Source of the DNA: an uncultured beta proteobacterium
GTDB lineage: Bacteria > Pseudomonadota > Gammaproteobacteria > Burkholderiales > Burkholderiaceae_C
Assembly: GCA_903944555.1 (NCBI GenBank)
Contig: CAJASG010000068.1
Span: 1 to 5,508 of the forward strand
DNA: 5,508 nucleotides
Direction of reading: 5' to 3'
Shown here: piece after piece, positions 1 through 5,508 of the stretch
Layout: the number at the start of each line of letters is the position of its first letter
Position numbering within the stretch: the stretch's first letter is position 1
Notes under the pieces: model-generated
Databases searched by the model: none
What the model saw: the letters and a program-made list of their open reading frames with translations, nothing else
Told to the model about the DNA's origin: nothing
Position numbers and translations under genes: made by a program

Positions 1-68
1 CCTGGATTTTGTGTAAACGGCGGTTAAGTTAGACGCGCCAGCTGAAACACAAGTGACCCTATGTACGG

Positions 69-76
69 CCCCCCCC
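69..76. repeat. Homopolymer tract of eight C
   Basis: Eight consecutive C bases lie about 50 bases upstream of the methyltransferase start, within the non-coding leader. Such tracts can slip during replication, and in some glycan genes they cause phase variation. Here the tract is outside the reading frame: an in-frame TAA at 98-100 separates it from the gene. Any effect would have to be on transcription. It may equally be chance. Confidence 0.6.
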
Positions 77-114
77 TGAAAAAGCCAAAGAGTATTTTAA
101 ATAATTTTGTTCCT

Positions 115-121
115 AGAAGGA
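115..121 (+). promoter_or_regulatory. Ribosome binding site of the methyltransferase gene
   Basis: The purine-rich AGAAGGA lies six bases before the ATG at 128. It decides the start: the longer alternative, a TTG at 107, would place this motif inside the coding region and has no comparable motif before it. Confidence 0.8.
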
Positions 122-127
122 ATTCAG

Positions 128-1021
128 ATGAACCTCAACGAGGCTATTGCATTCTTGTCCATAGCAGCCAAAGCATCACCAGATATTTTCAATAGAGCCA
201 TTACAACCATTCGTGAGGAAGCTCTAGATACCTTTATTGCTTGTCAGTTTAACGGCGGGGACGTTCGCACTATTGAGGTTGACGTTTCTGACGATGTTTT
301 ATTGCGCTTGTTCGACCGCGTGCAAGCGCAGTGGAGGTCTATCGGCGACAGGGAGCCATACGCGTCTGTTTTAGCAGATGAGAAATATTTAATGACTAAT
401 ATTTCCGAGAATATGGCGGAATTTCGAAACTCAGGTGTGATGGGTATCAATCAACTCCAGCAATTAGCGCGCAAGAATGGCGTTGATATTCCGTATGGTA
501 AGTGCTTGGAGCTGGGGTGCGGAGTGGGGCGCTTAAGCGCACATTTTGCTGGGCATTTTGAAAAATTCACTGGAATCGACATATCTCCAGGAAACCTGCG
601 CGTGTGTGATGCCTATCTCAAAGAGCTGGGTTTGGAGAACACAGAATTGATACTGATGGAGCAGATATCTGAGCTGGCTGCAATAGAGAGTTATGACACA
701 TTTGTTTCATTTATTGCCATTCAACACAACTCCCCGCCAATTCAGAAGTACATTCTAGATACGCTGCTATCCAAGCTACGCCCGGGCGGAGTCTTCATGT
801 TTCAGACGATTGTCAACGCGCCGGGATATAGCTATACCGCAGAGGGCAATTTCAATTACAAAGTCGGTTTGGAATACGAAATGCACTGCCTGCCTATGCA
901 GCATGTTTTGGAAACTATATCCAAGCACCAACTGACCCTTTTGGATGTGGTTAAAGACAGGCAAGGCGGTTGGGGCATTGACTCATTTACCTTCTTCGGG
1001 GCCAACCAAAATATCAAGTAG
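128..1021 (+). CDS. Class I SAM-dependent methyltransferase, glycan-locus type
   Basis: A 297-residue protein that probably transfers a methyl group from S-adenosylmethionine to a small molecule or sugar in the cytoplasm. The Rossmann-fold methyltransferase core is clear. Motif I, LELGCGVGRLSAHF, is at about 128-141. The acidic end of strand 2, GIDIS, is at 149-153. A motif-IV-like segment, SFIAIQHNSPP, spans about 194-204, and the post-core LRPGGVFMF is at 218-226. The N-terminal 110 residues are an extra helical region containing W-x-x-x-G-D-x-E-P-Y-x-S-V, an arrangement I associate with methyltransferases in polysaccharide and glycosylation loci. The ATG at 128 is chosen because AGAAGGA precedes it; a TTG at 107 would add seven residues. 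It is the only plus-strand gene and converges on the fucosyltransferase-like gene with 6 bases between stops, so it is not co-transcribed with the glycan operon. Its GC is lower (about 47% in one sampled line) than the DUF5672 and GSCFA genes. The methyl acceptor is unknown. Confidence 0.88.
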   Translation: MNLNEAIAFLSIAAKASPDIFNRAITTIREEALDTFIACQFNGGDVRTIEVDVSDDVLLRLFDRVQAQWRSIGDREPYASVLADEKYLMTNISENMAEFRNSGVMGINQLQQLARKNGVDIPYGKCLELGCGVGRLSAHFAGHFEKFTGIDISPGNLRVCDAYLKELGLENTELILMEQISELAAIESYDTFVSFIAIQHNSPPIQKYILDTLLSKLRPGGVFMFQTIVNAPGYSYTAEGNFNYKVGLEYEMHCLPMQHVLETISKHQLTLLDVVKDRQGGWGIDSFTFFGANQNIK

Positions 1022-1027
1022 CGGAAG

Positions 1028-1876
1028 TCAGCGGGTGCAATTCTGAATCATCAGCGCCGCATTGAGAAACGTGCTGCCGGAAGTCCTTACAACCCGCGAC
1101 TTAGATAGAACAAGCAAATCAACTATGGCCTCCAGCACACTGAGTGCACCGCGGTTGACATTGCACGCATATACGCGCCCACTGTGGTCGGCCGTGTGGC
1201 TGTTCCAGTCTCCCTGCACGAGCTTTTCGACGTGGGCTCTTTTTTCATAAATATGGACATTGGGTAATGCCGCGAAGCGACGTTCCACATCCTTGTCGTC
1301 TGAGCAAACGAAGAACTGCGCATCTGCCCGGCCTGATATGAGGTTAAATAAATTTTGATCGTCCGCACCACCCGCACCAAAGTCGGTTTTTCGAATTTGT
1401 ATACCAAAAAACTCGATCAACGCATGGCTAGATAAAAATGACTTGGCCCGTTCGGTGATCTCGGACCGGAACGGGTTGGCTACGAGGTGTTTGCTGATTT
1501 GTCCTATATTGATGCAGGCGGGGACTAGTGCGACGTAGTAAAAAATGTCTTTGGTCGAAGCATCAATAAATTGCCTAACTTGCTCAAAATCGGTAATGGC
1601 GCGCGGTGATAAAAATGATACCTGCATTTGCAGGTGGTCCTCTTCCATCAAGTGGTGAAAGCGCTCCTTCTCCGCAACAAAGCTGGACAACTCGCGGTTA
1701 ATCACATTCATTGGTTTCTCAAATATTTCCTCAAAGCTTGCTCCGCACCAATTGTTAGTGGGCCAAACGATGGTTGGCTCCAAGCCAGCAAGCTCTGCAA
1801 CCACAAGACCAGACAGCAAAGCGTTGTACCGATTTCCAAAACCACCATCGCAATAGATATAGATTGACCGTGTCAT
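1028..1876 (-). CDS. Fucosyltransferase-like glycosyltransferase (putative)
   Basis: A 282-residue protein resembling the GT-B fucosyltransferase-like group (GT11/GT23/O-fucosyltransferase relatives), which move a sugar from a GDP-sugar to a glycan or protein. Supporting signs are the N-terminal strand followed by GGFGNRYNALLSGL (11-24), then WPTNNWCGASFEEIF (38-52). A basic-loop segment IQIRKTDFG (159-167) sits where these enzymes carry the nucleotide-binding H-x-R-R-x-D-like motif. FFVCSDDKDV (188-197) and the C-terminal LSKSRVVRTSGSTFLNAALM (257-276) match the usual S/T-G-S-T-F end of the donor-binding domain. The histidine of the H-x-R motif appears replaced by Gln. No signal peptide or membrane segment is seen, so it is probably cytoplasmic. 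It is the last gene of the minus-strand run, 9 bases after the DUF5672 gene, with AAGGAA at 1882-1887 fixing the ATG. The fold is likely; donor sugar and acceptor are unknown. Confidence 0.72.
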   Translation of the reverse strand: MTRSIYIYCDGGFGNRYNALLSGLVVAELAGLEPTIVWPTNNWCGASFEEIFEKPMNVINRELSSFVAEKERFHHLMEEDHLQMQVSFLSPRAITDFEQVRQFIDASTKDIFYYVALVPACINIGQISKHLVANPFRSEITERAKSFLSSHALIEFFGIQIRKTDFGAGGADDQNLFNLISGRADAQFFVCSDDKDVERRFAALPNVHIYEKRAHVEKLVQGDWNSHTADHSGRVYACNVNRGALSVLEAIVDLLVLSKSRVVRTSGSTFLNAALMIQNCTR

Positions 1877-1881
1877 TTAAT

Positions 1882-1887
1882 TTCCTT
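1882..1887 (-). promoter_or_regulatory. Ribosome binding site overlapping the upstream stop codon
   Basis: On the minus strand, AAGGAA lies five bases before the ATG at 1876-1874 and shares bases with the TAA stop (1888-1886) of the DUF5672 gene. This spacing suggests translational coupling of the two genes in one transcript. Confidence 0.8.
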
Positions 1888-2617
1888 ATTTAACAACGCT
1901 AATAACCTTTTGCCAGAAAGGAAAGTCATGCTTCCACCATGCGTGGCATCCCGTAGGTATCTCTCCCTGGTTCATGGCAACGTACCGCTCTGGCTCCAGC
2001 TCCAGGGCGAATCTGGATGCAACCGAGGGCGTTGGCACCGAAAATGAAGTGTGCAACAAACCCGCAAACGCAAAGAAGCAATCTTCGTTCAGCTGGTGGG
2101 TGCGCCACAAGGCGCGCAACCGCGAGGCTTCTTCCAATATTGCCATGCACCTCTGCACATGCCGCAAACTGAATCCCCCATTACCGACATAGGCCTGGAA
2201 GGTGGAGCCCCCAAAAAATGCAGAATCCTCCGGGCCCAAGTTCAGCGTCATGCCCGACGGCCATGGCGCACCAACATAGGCATACCCTTGCTCCACCCAT
2301 TCATTCAAATTGTCTTTGAACAACAGGGCGTCCGTTTGGTGTATCAGGATGTAGTCATACGCTGCAAAGCGGGCATAAAATTCCGCACTTAACATCAATT
2401 CGTTGTAGCCCGCAATTGATTTGAAAAAACAATCGTCGTAAAGCTCAAAAACGATGTCTGGGTAGCGCTCGGCGTAATAACGGGTATCAAGCCCCAATGG
2501 GCCGACAAAAATGAGTTTTCGCCCGACCGCTTTGGTCAGCAAGTAGTCCAGGGAAAACTGCTCCAGCAGATTCAAGGCCGCTTTGTAGACGGGTATCGTG
2601 ATGGCTACGCTATGCAT
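1886..2617 (-). CDS. DUF5672 family protein, probable glycosyltransferase
   Basis: A 243-residue protein matching the pattern of the DUF5672 family, which occurs in glycan loci and looks like a GT-A glycosyltransferase. It opens with a short beta strand, VAITIPVYK (4-12). It continues with FFKSIAGYNELM (64-75), then YDYILIHQTDALLF (87-100), where the TD pair is a candidate for the DxD-like metal or nucleotide site. GAPW is at 116-119, VGNGGFSLR at 144-152, NEDCFF at 177-182, and TGCHAWWKHD at 222-231. The GNGGFSLR, ED and HAW elements are in the order expected of GT-A enzymes (acceptor loop, catalytic acid, late histidine). The ATG at 2617 is preferred. A TTG at 2626 would add MPP and leave only 3 bases after the GSCFA stop; neither start has a good Shine-Dalgarno, so initiation may depend on coupling to the upstream gene. 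Family assignment is good; the sugar transferred is not known. Confidence 0.8.
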   Translation of the reverse strand: MHSVAITIPVYKAALNLLEQFSLDYLLTKAVGRKLIFVGPLGLDTRYYAERYPDIVFELYDDCFFKSIAGYNELMLSAEFYARFAAYDYILIHQTDALLFKDNLNEWVEQGYAYVGAPWPSGMTLNLGPEDSAFFGGSTFQAYVGNGGFSLRHVQRCMAILEEASRLRALWRTHQLNEDCFFAFAGLLHTSFSVPTPSVASRFALELEPERYVAMNQGEIPTGCHAWWKHDFPFWQKVISVVK

Positions 2618-2629
2618 CGGCGGCAATGA

Positions 2630-3709
2630 CTAACGAATCAATTGGTTGAACATTTCCTCGCACTCCACTTCCGCCACGCCAGTGCGGGTGTGTTCTGCAG
2701 GGGCTGCCAGCCCTTCATCGGCACTGGTGCCACGGGTTGCTCCATTTTCACTACGGGGTTTCTCGGAGTAAAAGGTAGAGAAAAAAGACGCCATCACATG
2801 GGACACGCCGCGTTCAGTGACCTCGCGTAGGTCAGAGGCCAGGTACTGCCCAAATGAGGCGGTATGCCCCACTATTTCAAACGATGGAAAGTACTGCACA
2901 TGGCCATGGCGTTGTTCCACTTCCCCGCAAGCGGCCCGGAGCACGGACTTGGAGTAACTAGAGGCCACCAGAACATTGTGCTGGGTATGGGTTGCAACCA
3001 GCGGAACCGGAGATACCGTGAAGATGACTTTGAGTTCTGGATTGACGCGCTTGAACCCTTCCAGAAGGACTTCCAAATCCGCCACCACTTCTGCGTGGGT
3101 CAAGTTGTGGAATTTGTGGACACCTGGGCCGAATGTGCCCCGGGCAGTTCCGGGGCAAACAGGATATGTGTGGCCCTCTTCGGCGTGGTACCAGGATTCT
3201 GTCAATCCTAGGGTGAACACAAAAACATCGGCCTCCCGAAACATCTTTCGCACGCACGCCAAATGAAAAACCCGGTCTGCTCTTGCTTCCGCGTGGCTCG
3301 TAAACCCGTTGGGAACCGCATTGGGTCTCAGCAGGTCGAAGATGCGCCCATCTTGCTCGGTGAAGTCTTCAATCATGGGCCGCCAGTCCATGGCCTGTTG
3401 CAACAGCTCCAAACATTGGCGGGCGGTGTAAACGTTCCCGTAGCGGGCTGAGAACAACTTGTAGCTATCCGTCTCGCCACCAAATTCGGCACTGAGTGGG
3501 TGGGGTTGCTCCGCAATGTACGTGCTGCGCCCCGCTTGGGCAAGGTAACGGGCAATATGCTGGGCAAAACAGCTCCCGGCCGTTGCAATTTTGGTGTCGC
3601 CTTGGAGTTGGAACTTTGCTTCTCCTCCCAGGGGCAACTCACGCCATGGCGTTTCGGAGACAAATGTGCGCCAAAAATGTTGTGCCGGCAAGTTGGAGTA
3701 CGGGTGCAT
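2630..3709 (-). CDS. GSCFA domain-containing protein
   Basis: A 359-residue protein with the signature that names the GSCFA family: AGSCFAQHIARYL at about 44-56. The family is regarded as SGNH-esterase-like and is frequent in polysaccharide loci; the Ser of GSCFA (46) is the likely nucleophile position. Further family features are the beta strand and loop ADVFVFTLGLTESWY (160-174), with the T-E pair in the place of an oxyanion-hole residue, VIFTVSPVPL (228-237), SYSKSVLRA (251-259) and YFPSFEIV (273-280). Residues from about 317 to 345 form a Ser/Gly/Ala/Glu-rich tail that looks disordered, followed by a short helix. No signal peptide is visible. AGGAG at 3716-3720 precedes the ATG, and the gene begins 2 bases after the SGNH-like stop, so the two are probably co-expressed. 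A plausible role is adding or removing acyl groups on a glycan, but this is inference. Confidence 0.85.
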   Translation of the reverse strand: MHPYSNLPAQHFWRTFVSETPWRELPLGGEAKFQLQGDTKIATAGSCFAQHIARYLAQAGRSTYIAEQPHPLSAEFGGETDSYKLFSARYGNVYTARQCLELLQQAMDWRPMIEDFTEQDGRIFDLLRPNAVPNGFTSHAEARADRVFHLACVRKMFREADVFVFTLGLTESWYHAEEGHTYPVCPGTARGTFGPGVHKFHNLTHAEVVADLEVLLEGFKRVNPELKVIFTVSPVPLVATHTQHNVLVASSYSKSVLRAACGEVEQRHGHVQYFPSFEIVGHTASFGQYLASDLREVTERGVSHVMASFFSTFYSEKPRSENGATRGTSADEGLAAPAEHTRTGVAEVECEEMFNQLIR

Positions 3710-3711
3710 GT

Positions 3712-4386
3712 TCAGCTCCTGCGTTCAAGTGCGGCCATTTGATCCACAACCATGGCTCCATATGCCTCGTTGGCATGGGTTGCTCCATAGACCAACTCGT
3801 CTTTCAGCGCCCCCTGAGAGTTTTTAGAGGCCGGAGGAGGGGCGATCACTTCAATTTGAAAAGGTGCCAGAGCCTTGGTCATTAGGCCCGCCATCAACTG
3901 GTAGTACTTGACGCGGATCGACAGTGGCGTGAGGCCAAATTTCTCAATGGAGGCTTGAAAAATCTCGGGCTTGGACATGAGTTGCGCTTTGGACTCGATG
4001 GGGGGCGGGGGCAACACGTGCACTATGCGCAGGGACGGAAGTAACACCCGCGCCATCGCCAGGCAGGCCACCGTGTTACTGATTGCCCGGTCAATCTGGC
4101 GTTGCACCACGTCCAATGGAATGGGCCGAAACCCAGGCACCAGCTTCGTATCTGGCGCATCGGGCATGAAGAAGTCAAAGGGTTCAGGGTGCTGCACCAA
4201 ACACAGCCCAGACAGCTCGTTGCCGTGGATGAACGAGACCAAGGTGTTGCCAGTGTGCTGCTGCGTCTCCAAAGTACGCAGGAGCTGTATGTAGCTGTCC
4301 ACCGCGACGACCTGCTTTTGTCCGTCGGGGGTGGTCCGAAAGTCTGCGACGAGCCCCCATCCGACACCCGGTGACGCAACAAACAC
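3712..4386 (-). CDS. Uncharacterised SGNH-hydrolase-like protein
   Basis: A 224-residue protein that I do not recognise with certainty. It has alternating strand and helix character like an SGNH/GDSL hydrolase fold. Visible candidates are SFIHGNELSG (51-60), in the place of the Gly-Asn block; IVHVLPPPPIES (121-132), a strand followed by a proline loop as in block IV regions; and GATHANEAYGAMVVDQM (201-217), matching a late catalytic-His region in which the usual D-x-x-H acid is not clear. No GDS-type nucleophile is seen near the N-terminus, so it may be degenerate or truncated. The chosen GTG at 4386 is weak: AAGGA lies 13 bases before it, and the frame stays open upstream to a TGA at 4450-4452, reading through the end of pyrC. 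An ATA codon directly before the AAG-GTG suggests an original ATG may be lost or lie beyond a junction. It heads the glycan operon next to GSCFA. The coding region is solid; the function is tentative. Confidence 0.6.
   Translation of the reverse strand: MFVASPGVGWGLVADFRTTPDGQKQVVAVDSYIQLLRTLETQQHTGNTLVSFIHGNELSGLCLVQHPEPFDFFMPDAPDTKLVPGFRPIPLDVVQRQIDRAISNTVACLAMARVLLPSLRIVHVLPPPPIESKAQLMSKPEIFQASIEKFGLTPLSIRVKYYQLMAGLMTKALAPFQIEVIAPPPASKNSQGALKDELVYGATHANEAYGAMVVDQMAALERRS
3716..3720 (-). promoter_or_regulatory. Ribosome binding site of the GSCFA gene
   Basis: AGGAG on the minus strand lies six bases before the ATG of the GSCFA gene (3709-3707) and just inside the last codons of the SGNH-like gene. 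This supports the start and an operonic, probably coupled arrangement. Confidence 0.85.
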
Positions 4387-4391
4387 CTTTA

Positions 4392-4430
4392 TCAGATCTT
4401 CCTTAAAAAGACCTGGCTTGGTTTGAATGT
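4392..4430. other. Candidate junction between DNA of two origins
   Basis: The last nine or ten residues of the dihydroorotase depart from the usual family ending in this stretch. Meanwhile the overlapping frame of the downstream SGNH-like gene reads smoothly as a protein (KPGLFKEDLIKVFVASPG). Base composition changes from AT-rich codons on the right to GC-richer codons on the left. No terminal inverted repeat, target duplication or transposase is visible here. The breakpoint could be a recombination point or an assembly join; the sequence alone does not decide. Confidence 0.45.
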
Positions 4431-5508
4431 CAAACGCATACCCTTCGCATCATCAACTTGTTTTCCTTGATCAAACAGCAGATTGCCATTGACAAATGTT
4501 TTATCAATCGAAGAGGAGAACGTGTGTCCTTCAAACGGGCTCCATCCGCACTTATACAAGATAGTGTCCTTTGAAACGCTCGTTGTTTTATTCAAATCAA
4601 CTAAAACACAATCGGCAAAATATCCTTCGCGGATAAAGCCTCGTCCGTTGACATCAAAGCAAACGGCCGGCGCATGACACGCCTTCTCAACAAGCTTTTC
4701 CAAACTAATTCTGCCTTCCTTATGTGCTTCGAGCAACATCAATAAACTGTGCTGCACTAAGGGCACACCGGCGGGTGCGTCGACATAGGGTTTTTGTTTT
4801 TCCTCCCACGTATGCGGAGCATGATCGGTGGCAATGATATCCAGACGATCATCCAACAAGGCCTTCCATAGCGCCTCCTTATTTTCTACTGCTTTGATTG
4901 CGGGATTACATTTAATAAGATTCCCATATTGCTCATAATCATCGGCAGTAAAGTATAAGTGGTGCACACACACTTCAGCGGTGATGCGCTTATCTTTTAA
5001 TGGAAACATATTGGTAAATAATTGCAATTCCCTTTCGGTGCTGATATGCAGAATATGCAAACGAGTGCTGTGTTTCTTCGCCAACTGAATGGCGCCAATC
5101 GATGATTCATAACAAGCTTCAACATCACGAATCACAGGATGGAAACGTGCGTGATTGAGATCCATACCATCCGCTTTCATACGTTCAATATTTTCTCTGA
5201 TAATACTTTCTTTCTCGCAATGTGTTGCAATAAGCACTTCGCTTTCAGTAAATATATTTTCAAGTGTCACGATATTATCAACCAGCATATTACCGGTGCT
5301 CGAACCCATGAAAATTTTAAGTCCGCAAATCTCATTTTTATGTTTATTTATTTTCAAGGCATCGCTTGCATTATCATTCGATACGCCTAGAAAAAAAGAA
5401 TGGTTCGCAATCGAACTATGTTTTGCAATTTGAAATTTTTCTTCCAATCGTTCTAGATTTAACGTCGGCGGAATCACATTCGGCATTTCCATAAAGCTTG
5501 TCACACCG
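4392..5508 (-). CDS. pyrC: Dihydroorotase, 5' end beyond the window
   Basis: The zinc amidohydrolase that interconverts N-carbamoyl-aspartate and dihydroorotate, the third step of de novo pyrimidine synthesis, in the cytoplasm. The frame is open to the right edge, so roughly the first 70-80 residues, including the metal-binding H-x-H, are missing. Numbering from the Val at 5504: MEMPN (5-9); GLKIFMGSSTGNML (61-74) with the probable carboxylated metal-bridging Lys 63; ATHCEK with metal His 95; ILHIS with metal His 153; and TDHAPH with catalytic Asp 227. AGVPLVQHSLLMLL (245-258) and LYKCGWSPFEG (316-326) are typical of the Bacteroidota class I enzymes. The usual C-terminus of such enzymes ends near GMRLTF plus one to three residues. 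Here KPSQVFLRKI follows, which looks foreign. Codon use is AT-rich compared with the adjacent genes. It lies on the same strand, 5 bases before the SGNH-like gene, without an evident functional link to it. Confidence 0.92.
   Translation of the reverse strand, partial: GVTSFMEMPNVIPPTLNLERLEEKFQIAKHSSIANHSFFLGVSNDNASDALKINKHKNEICGLKIFMGSSTGNMLVDNIVTLENIFTESEVLIATHCEKESIIRENIERMKADGMDLNHARFHPVIRDVEACYESSIGAIQLAKKHSTRLHILHISTERELQLFTNMFPLKDKRITAEVCVHHLYFTADDYEQYGNLIKCNPAIKAVENKEALWKALLDDRLDIIATDHAPHTWEEKQKPYVDAPAGVPLVQHSLLMLLEAHKEGRISLEKLVEKACHAPAVCFDVNGRGFIREGYFADCVLVDLNKTTSVSKDTILYKCGWSPFEGHTFSSSIDKTFVNGNLLFDQGKQVDDAKGMRLTFKPSQVFLRKI

Noticed and set aside
1..30. Resemblance of ATTTTGTGTAAAC to an insertion-sequence end of the IS256 type
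   Set aside because: Only a short AT-rich match is visible. There is no transposase, partner repeat or target duplication in the window, so it could be chance.
93..109. Promoter candidates before the methyltransferase (TATTTT or TAAATA as -10; TAATTTTG as a Bacteroidota-type -7 element)
   Set aside because: None has a matching upstream element at proper spacing: the -35 position falls in or next to the C tract, and no TTTG lies at the -33 position. AT-rich sequence makes such hits likely by chance.
61..204. ATG-initiated frame reading through the C8 tract
   Set aside because: It ends at a TAG within the methyltransferase gene, has no ribosome binding site, and cannot join the methyltransferase frame by slippage because of the in-frame TAA at 98-100.
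1005..1060. Possible bidirectional terminator between the converging stops
   Set aside because: Only 6 bases separate the stops, and I could not find a stable stem with a T-run on either side.
2051..2392. Plus-strand open frame opposite the DUF5672 gene
   Set aside because: It lies wholly antisense to a gene with clear family motifs, has no recognisable domain and has no ribosome binding site. It is a shadow of GC-rich codons.
3496..3885. Plus-strand open frame spanning the GSCFA and SGNH-like boundary
   Set aside because: It is antisense to two well-supported genes. Its composition is rich in Cys, Arg and Gly without a domain pattern.
4023..4382. Minus-strand open frame within the SGNH-like gene
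   Set aside because: It is an out-of-frame reading rich in Ser, Arg, Cys and Trp. The SGNH-like frame reads as a normal protein and continues to a stop coupled with the GSCFA start.

Overview
The window holds five complete genes and one gene cut by the right edge. Five look like accessory surface-glycan genes. The sixth is a core-metabolism gene of apparently different ancestry.

Layout. Bases 1-127 are a short non-coding leader with an 8-C tract and a good ribosome binding site. A plus-strand gene (128-1021) encodes a class I SAM-dependent methyltransferase of a type often found with glycan loci. It converges tail to tail, 6 bases between stops, with a minus-strand run of four closely packed genes. 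Read in transcription order (right to left), these are an SGNH-hydrolase-like protein (4386-3712), a GSCFA-domain protein (3709-2630), a DUF5672 glycosyltransferase-like protein (2617-1886) and a fucosyltransferase-like protein (1876-1028). Gaps between them are 2-12 bases, and two junctions have clear Shine-Dalgarno sequences overlapping or abutting the preceding stop, so one co-transcribed operon is likely. Its promoter is not visible. The right end (4392-5508) is a dihydroorotase (pyrC) whose N-terminal part lies outside the window.

How the genes may work together. Two proteins look like sugar transferases, two belong to esterase/acyltransferase-like groups (GSCFA and SGNH-like) and one is a methyltransferase. 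This is the expected content of a cassette that assembles and decorates a cell-surface polysaccharide or protein-linked glycan. Substrates cannot be read from the sequence.

Origin. The four-gene operon has GC-rich stretches (roughly 52-63% in lines counted by eye), strong Shine-Dalgarno sites and a proteobacterial feel, perhaps Burkholderiales. The methyltransferase is lower in GC. The dihydroorotase has AT-rich codon use (about 35-50% in sampled lines) and family-specific wording typical of Bacteroidota enzymes. Its last residues depart from the usual C-terminal ending exactly where the next gene begins. So the region around 4392-4430 looks like a junction between DNA of two sources, either a real horizontal-transfer breakpoint or a chimeric assembly. 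The taxonomic statements are inference without database support. I saw no RNA gene, CRISPR array, complete mobile element or convincing terminator.
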